This document shows, in pieces, positions 20,840-29,629 of a DNA stretch of 64,000 nucleotides (position 1 is the stretch's first letter; each line of letters opens with the position of its first letter). The DNA is from Zasmidium citrigriseum (Eukaryota > Ascomycota > Dothideomycetes > Mycosphaerellales > Mycosphaerellaceae). The stretch covers positions 248,001 through 312,000 of the forward strand of contig NHNW01000030.1 of the NCBI GenBank assembly GCA_002786025.1. Direction: 5' to 3'. The notes under the pieces were generated by a model that saw only the letters and a list, made by a program, of their open reading frames with translations, was not told the DNA's origin and ran no database searches. The position numbers and the translations under genes were made by a program.

Positions 20840-22300
20840 ATGTCGTCAAGCCAGGATACCGCGACGAAACCAGGGAAATATCTAATCAAGAACGGCTATA
20901 TCGTCACCCTCGACGACTCGCTGGGCGATTTTCCCACCGGCTCCATCCTAATCGAAAATGGCACAATCGTCGCAGTCGGACCCGCAAACTCCATCCCCAT
21001 CCCCAACGACGCAGAACTCATCGATGCCACAGACAGCATCATCATCCCCGGCCTAATCGACACCCACCGGCACGTCTCCGTCTCCCTCGCCAGAGGACTG
21101 GGGGAGGGAGAGTCGGTGTTCAAGTTTTTGGCGGAGACGTTCTCGGGGATTGTAAGCAGTGTGGGGGCTGAGGAGATGAAGCATGCGGCTTTTGTTGGGG
21201 CGTTGGAGGCGTTGGATGGGGGTGTCACTACTGTTGTTGTTACAGGGGAGTGTTTGGAGACGGAGGGGCTTGTTGAGGCGGAATTGGAGGGGTTGAGGCA
21301 GAGTGGTGTGCGGGCGCTTTATTGTATGGGGATGGGAGAGGAGAAGTTTGGGGATGTTGAGGGGAGGGACGGCTGGGAAGCGAGGATGGAGTTTGTGGAT
21401 CAGTTGAGGGGTGAAGAGGATGAGGATGACCTTGTGCGGATTGGATTACATTGCAGTCATCCGGGAAGTGCGCCTTGGGAATTGACTGCGAAGGAGATTC
21501 GGTTTGCGCAGGAGAGGGATATGCTTTGCTGCTCGCATTCTTGCTGCTTCAAGAACTTGGAAGCGACGAAGGATCTTGAGGTGAGGTATGAGAATGGTTT
21601 GATGCTGCCGGGGCATGTGCACATCCATTGTACTAATCTCACGCCACGTGAGGTCGAGCTCATCGCGAAGATGGGGGGCAAAGTCTCCATTTCGCCGGAG
21701 GTCGAGATGGCGATGGGAATGGGGTACCCTTCGATTAGGCAATGCATCGAAGCTGGGATAAACCCATCCCTGAGTATCGACAACAGCGCCGTGGTAGCGC
21801 CAGACTTACTGTCCCAAGCACGGCTTGCTCTACAGATGCAGCGATGCTCAGACCACGACGCCGTCCACCGCCGCGGCGAAGTCGTCTTGGACGTGGAGTA
21901 CACCGCCAGAGACGCACTCATCTGGGCCTCCCGCAACGGCGCCGAGACCTGCGGACTAGGCGATAAGATCGGGACCCTAACGCCTGGCAAGCGAGCGGAC
22001 ATCGTCGTCATCTCCAATAAGCGATTCTTGAGTGCTAGTGCGAATCCTCTAGCAACGGCGGTACTGCATTCGAGTCCGGCGGATGTTGAGATGGTTATGG
22101 TTGATGGGAAGATTCGGAAGAGGGATGGGAAGTTGATAGGGGTGGATGTTGAGGCTGTGAGGAGGAAGTCGAAGGAGTGTATGGATAGGATTATGAGGGA
22201 GTATGATAAGGTTCCGAAGAAGGTGGAGTCGAAGGAGGATGTGAGGGAGTGGATTCGACAGGGGGAAGAGGAAACTCGAAAGAATCTCACAAGAGTGTAA
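20840..22300 (+). CDS. Amidohydrolase (ATZ/TRZ / cytosine-deaminase-like)
   Basis: 486 aa, single exon. Metal-dependent amidohydrolase of the ATZ/TRZ-like group: an N-terminal beta-sandwich start (YLIKNGYIVTLDD), PGLIDTHRHVSVS with the His-x-His metal ligands (H76, H78), later histidines in CCSHSCC and HVHIHC, and the catalytic aspartate in LSIDNSA. The composite C-terminal segment (GTLTPGKRADIVVIS) is also present. Members remove amino or chloro groups from heterocycles or hydrolyse cyclic amides; the substrate is unknown. No signal peptide, so cytosolic. Third-position usage changes sharply several times along the gene: C-ending before about 21090, G/T-ending to about 21640, C-ending to about 22010, then G/T-ending again. 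Confidence 0.9.
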   Translation: MSSSQDTATKPGKYLIKNGYIVTLDDSLGDFPTGSILIENGTIVAVGPANSIPIPNDAELIDATDSIIIPGLIDTHRHVSVSLARGLGEGESVFKFLAETFSGIVSSVGAEEMKHAAFVGALEALDGGVTTVVVTGECLETEGLVEAELEGLRQSGVRALYCMGMGEEKFGDVEGRDGWEARMEFVDQLRGEEDEDDLVRIGLHCSHPGSAPWELTAKEIRFAQERDMLCCSHSCCFKNLEATKDLEVRYENGLMLPGHVHIHCTNLTPREVELIAKMGGKVSISPEVEMAMGMGYPSIRQCIEAGINPSLSIDNSAVVAPDLLSQARLALQMQRCSDHDAVHRRGEVVLDVEYTARDALIWASRNGAETCGLGDKIGTLTPGKRADIVVISNKRFLSASANPLATAVLHSSPADVEMVMVDGKIRKRDGKLIGVDVEAVRRKSKECMDRIMREYDKVPKKVESKEDVREWIRQGEEETRKNLTRV

Positions 22301-22873
22301 TTTTGTGATATAGCGACCAATAAGGGGGCTAGAGGATGTGCAGTAACGAAAGTAGCAGCTGTTAGTTGGACATCCAGAACGTGTCCATGGAAGCGCTTGC
22401 CTTGGAAGGCCCGGGAGATGGCGAGGTCGTTATGCAAGATAACATCCGCTTGATACTTGTGCTTGACGCCATGGGAAGTGTCAGGGTCCGTCGATGAGTT
22501 CCATCACACGGCGATGTTGTTGATGGCAAAAACACCTCACATATCGAGTTGAGGTGAAGTGAAGTATCGGCACACATCGGGCCGAGCCGCGCAGAAGCCG
22601 ATGAGCCGAAATCTGGTTTTGCTCGCAGGCCTGAAGGAAGGAGAGGAGAACAACATCAGTCGAAGAGGACGAAAGGACGTACGAAGAGAATCAACATGAG
22701 GCGTAGTCCACATGGAAATGATACGATGTTTGATGGCCGCCCTCTCACACGATGGAATTTCTCGAAGCCTAGGCTGAGGTCCTCCGCTCATCTTAGCGAC
22801 CCATCTCGATGTCCTCGAAGAAGAGAAAAGAATTGATCCCAGCCATCGCATCGCAACACCTCAAGAGACCCTT
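22301..22873. other. Intergenic between convergent 3' ends
   Basis: 573 bp between the amidohydrolase stop and the last exon of the S29 gene on the other strand. Nothing recognised beyond expected 3' regions. Confidence 0.5.
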
Positions 22874-23177
22874 CTACCGGTACTGCGCGCCGAAGTTCTC
22901 GTCAGTCTTTCGCGCTTTTACGAGATCTGTGCCTGCTCATCGAACTCACCTTGTGGAATCCAATCTCCTCGGCCTTCTCACGGAATGCCTGACGCGACAT
23001 GTTCAGGCCATACTTGCGGATGACACCGGCCTTCTTCTTGTCGCCGGTCACACGGCTGAGAAAGAACTGAGTGTCAGCACGCCGCGTCCATCAGGAGTGA
23101 AACTCTGAATCTTACCAGCCACGGGAGCCCTTGCCATAGGTGCGTGGGCGGGAGTAGTAGACGGTATCGTGGGACAT
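22874..23177 (-). CDS. RPS29: 40S ribosomal protein S29 (uS14)
   Basis: Complement of join(22874..22882,22950..23055,23116..23177), 58 aa; introns of 67 and 60 bp. It starts MSHDTVYYSRPRTYGKGSRG and ends IGFHKYR, with the last exon coding only Tyr-Arg-stop. The core GVIRKYGLN, then RQAFREKAEEIGF, is diagnostic of uS14, a small-subunit head protein. Canonical members bind zinc with two C-x2-C pairs. Here only the first cysteine (C21) remains: the others are replaced by Thr, Ser and Ala, and two lysines are inserted, giving 58 rather than the usual 56 residues. This may be a zinc-free form. Identification is firm from conserved ends and core. Confidence 0.92.
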
Positions 23178-23902
23178 TTTGGCCGAGTTTGGTGAGTCGG
23201 CGAGTCTTTTTCCTTGCGGTGCTGTCGATGCTGTCGCCAGAAAGCGCAATTTTGCGAAGGTGGCAAGGTTGACGGTGGGAGGCCATCAAGGTCCTTCGAG
23301 GGTGAGGGCTTGGCGTCCACTCTCCTTTGCCTCCTTCTGACACCGAAAGAACATGCACATCGAAGTCACCGCTAGCAGCTCTTGCAGAAATGCTCAAAAA
23401 CTGGCTTACGACCTCACCTGGTTATCGCGATGCTTGAAGCCCTTGGGCATAGGCGTTATGCCTCGCCTCACCAACTCACCTGACGTGAACCTGCACAAGG
23501 ATTTTTACAGACTTCCGATCGAACGCTTCCAGAGCCCTTGAGATCGTCACAATGATACGTCCTTATTTGCATGCGAGCACAAACACAGCATAGCCCTACA
23601 GCTTGACGGCTAGCCGCCGACATGGGTGTTTCACAAATGGAGGCTTAGGCGCTTGCAACGAATGCACTTCAGAATCGAGACACTCAGCGCCACACATCTC
23701 AACGTAACCGCCGGCGGCCTCTGTTCAGCCTCATGGCGATGGGAATTCGGGAATGCTGTGCGGCACAGCCATGATGGTCAGTACCTTTCAACTCCGTTTT
23801 TTTCTTTCTTCAAAATCCTTTCCTACGCAACACGACGGCACGGTCATACTTCTGCATTGCATTGCATTTCACAGCGAGACGGAATACTCACCGGCAGCCA
23901 AA
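23178..23902. promoter_or_regulatory. Divergent promoter of RPS29 and a small membrane protein gene
   Basis: 725 bp between divergent starts. The frame of the downstream gene stays open back to about 23753 but without a better ATG. A T-rich stretch (TTTTTTTCTTTCTTC at about 23797-23811) resembles a core-promoter pyrimidine tract. No other gene seen. Confidence 0.4.
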
Positions 23903-24274
23903 ATGACATCAACGACATCCTCAGCCTCAGCCTCCACGGCGACAACCAGCGCCGGCACCGACGACATCTACACCTGGACGATTCGCGAGACCACCATACG
24001 AAATTGGGCGATTGGAATTGGCATCACGCTTGGAGTGCTCTTATTATGTGCTCTCATCACCATCCAAGTCATGCGAAGCAAGATGAAACGGCTCAAAAAG
24101 GAACGAGAAGTCTACGCCCAGAAACTGAGCACTGCCATGGGCTTGCAGAATGTCAAGTACGAATCGATATCACCGAATGCGCTCGAGTCGGGACTCGTAA
24201 TACCCAGGCACGAGCTGGAGAGCGAGAGGGAGGTCTATGAATCCGATGCCACCCCGATCAATCCAAGACGATGA
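23903..24274 (+). CDS. Small single-pass membrane protein
   Basis: 123 aa, single exon. A Ser/Thr/Ala-rich N-terminus of about 30 residues (TSTTSSASASTATTSAGTD) precedes one hydrophobic helix (WAIGIGITLGVLLLCALITI). A strongly basic stop-transfer segment follows (MRSKMKRLKKERE) and then a polar tail with a short coiled-coil tendency. The layout suggests a type I or N-out topology with an O-glycosylatable ectodomain. No signal peptide before the helix. Family not recognised. The start at 23903 is the first ATG giving this topology. Confidence 0.65.
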   Translation: MTSTTSSASASTATTSAGTDDIYTWTIRETTIRNWAIGIGITLGVLLLCALITIQVMRSKMKRLKKEREVYAQKLSTAMGLQNVKYESISPNALESGLVIPRHELESEREVYESDATPINPRR

Positions 24275-24602
24275 CACCAAATGGGCGAGAAAGGAAAACA
24301 GGTCGAGCGATGGAGAACTTGGCTTCTTCAAGGGACTTCTTATTTCCGCAGGCGAGATGGGGGGACAAGAATTCGTATCAGCCTATCGACAAGGTGGCCG
24401 ACGGGCAAGCAGAATCTGGAGAGAGAAGCGGCCAGACCCTTGCGGAGTCTGATAACGCACTTCTGAGCTGTGCGATGCCGAGTGACTGAAGTGCTATTGA
24501 TAAGCAACGATGTAGCAATGGGGATATACTGCAACCTCCTCGGAATCGTCCGCAGCTCCTGCTTTTTCGCGCCACTCTTATCTTCATTGAGACGCAATGA
24601 GG
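24275..24602 (+). other. Intergenic, promoter of the P450 gene
   Basis: 328 bp between two plus-strand genes; no feature recognised. Confidence 0.45.
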
Positions 24603-26324
24603 ATGGAGTTCGATCGACTGCTTGTGCATTACTCATGGTCGACGGTTTGCGGCTACCTGCTGGCTGCAGCGCTGCTTGTGTATCTTGTAGTATGTCTCCT
24701 GATGAACGCGTAACGAGGTAGACATTGATCATGGACAGCACGAGGCGTATGCCACCGACTTCCCGAAGATTCGAGGACTGCCAGAGGTAGGCCACAGTAT
24801 ACCATTCATCGGACATCTTTCTACGCTGGGCGGACGAAACAACAAGAATGATTCGACGATTTACTCCGAATGGGCGGAGGAACTTCAGACGGATATCTTC
24901 CAATGTCGACTGGGCAACCAGCGAACAGTGGTCGTCAACTGTAAGACACATGTCTCTCGTGCAAGTTGTCCATCATCTGACGGTTGTGAACAGCCTGGCA
25001 AGCCATGAAAGACCTTTGGATCTCGCACTCCAATGACTTGATCGATCGGCCCGAACAACCTGGCTTCGTGGAAAAACTCGGTGTCGACATCACAGGAACC
25101 TCCATGACAGAGCAGATCCGTCGCTGTCGAGCCTCCGCCATGCGAGCATTGGGGAAGCCCAACTGGCCCAAGTACTATCACCTTGTCGAGCCCACAAGCG
25201 TAAGCCTGATCAAGGACATGTACCAACGAGGTCAGAACGGCAAGCTGCCCATGGATGTCTACTATCACCTCCGCCACGTCGTGTTCGATCTTGCTCTTTC
25301 GCTCACGTACGGAGCTCGCTTCGGCGAAGTCCACGACTCTTTCATGACGAACTTCCTCTGGTCCATCAATGCAGTCTCCGCTGTTCGCAACTCTACCAAG
25401 ACATACCGACACTTCGTACCGCTGCTCCGATGGATTCCGGAATCCACATCCGAGACCATCAAGGCAGAGAAAGTCAGATCCGAACATATCGATGTGCTTT
25501 ACAACAGCTTCAAAAAGCGACTCGCGGCCGGCGAGACCGTAGACTGCATTCTCAGCTCCCTGAAAAGCGACAAGCTCTCCGAAGAAGAAATGCACGGAAC
25601 CTGCATCTCCCTCCTCCAAGCAGCACCAGACACCGTCGCCTCGGGCATCTACCAATGCATAGCCTGGCTCACCACGCCCGCTGGCCAAATGACTCAAGAC
25701 GAAGTCTACCAAGCCATTCTCGACGCCTACTCCGGAGACCGCACAGCAGCATGGACCAACGCCTTCCGCGAAGAAACTGTTCCCCTCCTCGTCAGCCTCT
25801 ACAAAGAAACAATGCGCTACTTCACAGTCGCTCCCTTCGCAATCCCTCGGAAAGCAGCCCGCGATATCTGCTATCGAGGCTTCGTCATCCCCAAGGGAAT
25901 GACGGTGATCCTCAACTCGCAACAAGTCAACCACGACGATGGACACTTCGGCTCAGACGCCTGGTCGTTCAACCCAAGACGTTATCTTGAGAACGAAACG
26001 CCGCTGCCACACACGGCTTTTGGCGCTGGAAGCAGGATCTGTCCGGCTGTGGGCATCTCGAATCGCTTGACGTATGCGATTTTGTTGCGGTTGATTTTGG
26101 CGTTTAGGATGAGGGCGCCGAAGGGTAGGGAGGGGAGGATGCCGAGTGTACATCCGATCGATTACTCGGATGTTTATTCGCAGGTGGTGAGTTGTCTCTA
26201 CTTCGGAGGTCCTCGAGATTGAGGCTAATGATATTCGCAGGTCTCCCATCCGAGGTTTTTTGATTGTTACTTTGAGGCGAGAGATCCAGTTTGGCTCGAA
26301 CAGATTGCCTCTGACTCCGCATAG
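24603..26324 (+). CDS. Cytochrome P450, phenylacetate-hydroxylase-like
   Basis: join(24603..24689,24739..24940,24994..26186,26241..26324), 521 aa; all phases close. Exon 1 encodes a membrane anchor (GYLLAAALLVYLV). Further landmarks are the proline-rich region with GHSIPFIGHLSTLGG, the ExxR motif in SLYKETMRY, the PERF-like FNPRRYL, and the heme-binding loop FGAGSRICPAV with the cysteine thiolate. The region VDITGTSMTEQIRRCR and the general architecture resemble the CYP504-type phenylacetate/hydroxyphenylacetate hydroxylases; that subfamily call is tentative. ER membrane enzyme needing a reductase. A short-chain dehydrogenase lies 1 kb downstream on the other strand. Confidence 0.9.
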
Positions 26325-26527
26325 TCAAACGATGTTCGGATGGGAGAGTCGTTAAAGGGTAAGAATGCACATTAAAAATATCTCCCAAGTACCTACAGCC
26401 ATCGGCCGAGCCAGACCAGCCAGCTCAATCCACCGCATTTGCATCTTCATCCTCTTTCCCCCGACCCCGCCCCCTCTAGGTCTCTAAGACTCCTCGATGT
26501 CTTCCCTCATCTCCTCCCTCATCTTCT

Positions 26528-26893
26528 TCATCTTCCCTTAACTTTGCCCCGCTTCAACGCCTTCGTCCTCTCACGCTGCTTCTGAAAGAGCTTCTTCTCC
26601 TTCTTCGCGACGGTGAAGTCACTGGTCCCGTCATCGAAGGGCTTGTCACTCTTGCGTTGTTGCTTCTTCCAGTGGTACTTGTCCGCCATTCTCTTCATCC
26701 AGAATTTGGCTTTGCTACAGTCCTCTTTGGTTGGCGAGGAGGGGTTCGCTGCATTTTGTCGACGTTGATATTGGGGCGCGTGGGGTGCTGGGGCTACTTG
26801 GTTGGCTTGGGCTGGGTTGGGATGGTTTTGTTCGATGAGTCGACTGCGGAACCAGACGAATGGGTTGGCGTTGCGGCGTTGGAGGTTTGCCAT
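26528..26893 (-). CDS. Small basic protein of unknown function
   Basis: 121 aa, single exon, ATG at 26893. It opens with RRNANPFVWFRSRLIEQN, then a Pro/Ala/Gln stretch, and a strongly basic C-terminal half (KFWMKRMADKYHWKKQQRK and a final KALKRGKVKGR). The C-terminus resembles nuclear or nucleolar localisation signals. No domain recognised. The frame is free of stops and its composition is protein-like, but a chance frame cannot be excluded. Confidence 0.5.
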   Translation of the reverse strand: MANLQRRNANPFVWFRSRLIEQNHPNPAQANQVAPAPHAPQYQRRQNAANPSSPTKEDCSKAKFWMKRMADKYHWKKQQRKSDKPFDDGTSDFTVAKKEKKLFQKQRERTKALKRGKVKGR

Positions 26894-27287
26894 TGTTCAG
26901 AGTTGGTCGGGGGAATCTTCTGGAGTGGACTTCGGACTGGCGTTGACGGTGTTTGTTTTGTGTGTCTGTTGCGTTTCTGTTGCTTTTGTGAGGCCTGCCT
27001 GGAGAACAAGACACTGAGGAGGAGAAATCGAGATACTTATATCCAAATTGACCCCATCACCTGTAGCCATGTCACAGAACATGTACTCACCAAGGCCATG
27101 CCCTCTCAGTCGTAGACAAAGAGGCTTCGAGACAAGAGACTCTGAACAGCGTTTCTCTTCGGGCGTCTCTCCTGTTGAGCCTTGGCGAGACATCACGCCC
27201 TGTGGATGTCAGCCAGTCGCTTTCGCCGAGAACGATCGCATCGAAATCATGGTAAAATATTGCATTGTCTGTGTCAAGACAAGAGAA
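26894..27287. other. Intergenic
   Basis: 394 bp containing the promoter of the small basic protein and the 3' end of the dehydrogenase gene. Nothing else recognised. Confidence 0.4.
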
Positions 27288-28232
27288 CTACATGTGTGCC
27301 ACCACAAGTCCCGAATCTGAATCCAAGTCAGCCTCGCGCTCAGAATAGCACCTAATGTCTCAAACTCACCGACATGCAGAGCCTGTCCAGTAATCGAAGT
27401 ATTCTTCGCAAGATCAACGAAAGCCTGAGCGCACTGATCAAGCTCCGTCTAACACACACCGTCAGCAAAACCTCCCCCAACAGTCCGCAACATCGCGCAC
27501 TCACCTCCTTCTTCAATGCAGCCTGATCCTTAATGGCCCTTATCCTCTCCTCCCCATAAAGATTCCCCCAATCCGTCAACAGCAACCCGGGCAAAACAGC
27601 ATTAACTCTAACCTTCGGTCCCTGGGTATTCGCAAGACACTTCATCAAATGAATCTGCGCAGCCTTAGTAACACTATACGCCATACTACTCCCACTGAGA
27701 CTCTTCCCCGCCACCGAGCTCGTCATGATAAAAACGCCCCCATCAGGATTACTGTTAAAAGTCGGCAGCGCCTCCTTCAAAAGCACATGATTCCCCTTGA
27801 CGTTGGTATTCCAGCACTTATCCCACTCGTCGTAGGTCATGGCGTCGAGGTCTTTGAAGTCGGAGAATTTCGTCCAGCCTGCGTTGCCGATGATGATGTC
27901 GAGACCGCCGAAGGCGGCGATGGTTTGACGGACGCAGTTTTGGACTTCGGAGACATTGCCGCCGTCGCCTTTGATGACTTCGGTCTTGATGCTGTATGTT
28001 GATTCGAGTTCTTTGGCGAGGTCGCGGGCGGGGGCTTCGTTGTTGGCGTAGTTGATGGCGATGTTGGAGCCTTCGGCGGCGAATTTGCGGGCTATGTCGG
28101 CTCCTAGACCTCTGTTCTATTGTCAGCATTTGAAATCGAGAGCTCGAGTATAGACAGCTGGCTAGAATGGTTAGTTGCTCACCTTGACCCTCCAGTGATA
28201 AGCACACTGCGTCCTTTCAGAAGGTAAGGCAT
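27288..28232 (-). CDS. Short-chain dehydrogenase/reductase
   Basis: Complement of join(27288..27316,27370..27448,27505..28111,28183..28232), 254 aa, the classic SDR length; all three introns are in phase. It has the cofactor motif LITGGSRGLG (TGxxxGxG, residues 13-20), the IIIGNAGW (NNAG-equivalent) motif, the catalytic serine in IMTSSVAG and the Y-x-x-x-K pair in AYSVTKAAQ. It ends in the usual VDSGLVVAHM tail. The last exon supplies only nine to ten residues. NAD(P)(H)-dependent oxidoreductase of unknown substrate, likely cytosolic. It sits tail-to-tail with the P450/small basic protein block, so it might be part of the same small metabolic neighbourhood. Confidence 0.93.
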
Positions 28233-28484
28233 GGTGAGCGTTACAAATCACGTGGCTGCAAATAGCGGTACAGATATCGTACAAACGTGCCAGGGTGTAA
28301 TGGGTGGTAGGAGGTGAGGTCGAAAGGCAGGCGTATTATACCCCGCCTATTAGCAGCTACCGGCCGGCAAAGACAGCACTGAGGAAGCAATCGCCGAGCT
28401 GTTTCCGTCAGATTACCTCGCAAGGTCCTCCATATCAAGCAAACCTCAAAGGGACATAGATCTTTCGGCGCAAAACATAAGATC

Positions 28485-29286
28485 TCATCCCAGAGCAGCA
28501 ACAACAGCTTCCAATACTCTCTCAACGTCGCTGTCGCTCGTAACCGCGCACTCCACGTATTCCACGGCCTCGATCTCTTCCGCCATCTGCCTTCCCTCAT
28601 CCTCAAGCAACGGCACTTTGTCCCTGCAGCTCAACATATCGAGCATATCTTGATGATTTCGCCGATTCGTCTGTAGCGCGACCAAAATGATAGGCTTCTG
28701 GGCTCCATGTTGCCGGACGAGAGGAAGCCACTGTAACCGCTCGCGTAAGTTTGACAATCTTCGACTTGCTTGCCTTGCCTCGCAACATACCTTCGTCCTC
28801 ACAGCCGGGAGAGACTCAGGGGCTATGACTGAGAAGCAAACGAGGAAGACGTTCGCCCGAGCACAACAATATAGAACCTCTTCTTCGACATCGATATAGT
28901 GATCGGTGCCTGCGGCAAATTCGAATGATTGGCCAGTCGTATCCCAGAAGTCGATGGTGGCAGGCCTCCCTTTGATCGTGACGTCGATCGGATGGACTGT
29001 ACTACGTCCTCTATCGACCTAGTTAGACATGATTGTGTTGGTACATAGAGGTGAGTCGCCGAACGAAGGAAGGTACTCCACTATGTAAGGTCGGACATCT
29101 CCCAAGGCCGCTTGGATCAGGCATGTCTATGATTTGGATGAGCGATAATCAATCATGTCTGCGACGATGGCCATGCCTTCCCTATCGCACCGTTGCCGAT
29201 AACGACGCACTAAATGTAGTATTAGTGAGGCTGGCACCAGCGATTAGCAGTCTTACCTTGGGATTCGAAGAGGTCGAGGAGGTCAT
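28485..29286 (-). CDS. Divergent Rho-family-like small GTPase
   Basis: Complement of join(28485..28730,28791..29018,29082..29126,29177..29209,29257..29286), 193 aa. It shows a P-loop CVVIGNGAIGKTCL (residues 11-24), the switch II motif DFWDTTGQ (DTTGQ for DTAGQ), ANVFLVCFSVIAPESLPAVRTKW and PIILVALQTNRR, which matches the Rho-type P-I-I-L-V-G-T-K-x-D-L-R with N-K-x-D degenerated to Q-T-N-R. There is no C-terminal CAAX cysteine: the protein ends VLEAVVAALG. Exon 2 ends AAG|GCATGG, so intron 2 would be a GC-AG intron. The exon 3/4 junction (ATA|GTGGAG, 63-bp intron) is the least certain and affects switch I. Probably a Rho-like protein with altered nucleotide and membrane binding. Confidence 0.75.
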
Positions 29287-29629
29287 TGTGGTGGTCAGTG
29301 AAGTCGAAGCTGGAAAAGCATGAATTCCAACGATGCTTCATTTCAATATAGCAGGGGTTAGGCAGCAGCATACTGCATTCCAAAAGTATGGCATCGTGCA
29401 AAGAGGTGCATCTGCAAAAGTGCCTGAGCTCGTCCCGTCCACGTTTCAGGGCCCAGCCAATAGTGTAGAAAGAGCAATGGTACTGGCCAGTGAGCACGAC
29501 CCCGAGGAAGCAATGTCGAAGTTTGTCCTGTCCAGCCTCCTCATCCATTCAAACAATGTTCATGCACTTCAGTGGTGAAACGCTTCAGAAGTCGAACTGC
29601 TAGTCCTCGGGAAAAGACGCAGCCGGGTC
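29287..29629. other. Intergenic
   Basis: 343 bp between the GTPase start and the Med5 stop, both on the minus strand. No feature recognised. Confidence 0.4.

Noticed and set aside
24885..25946. 353-codon minus-strand frame
   Set aside because: It lies antisense across the P450 exons, whose motifs and splice phases are clear.
28999..29323. Plus-strand frame across the GTPase 5' exons
   Set aside because: Mirror of the minus-strand exons, which carry P-loop and DxxGQ motifs.
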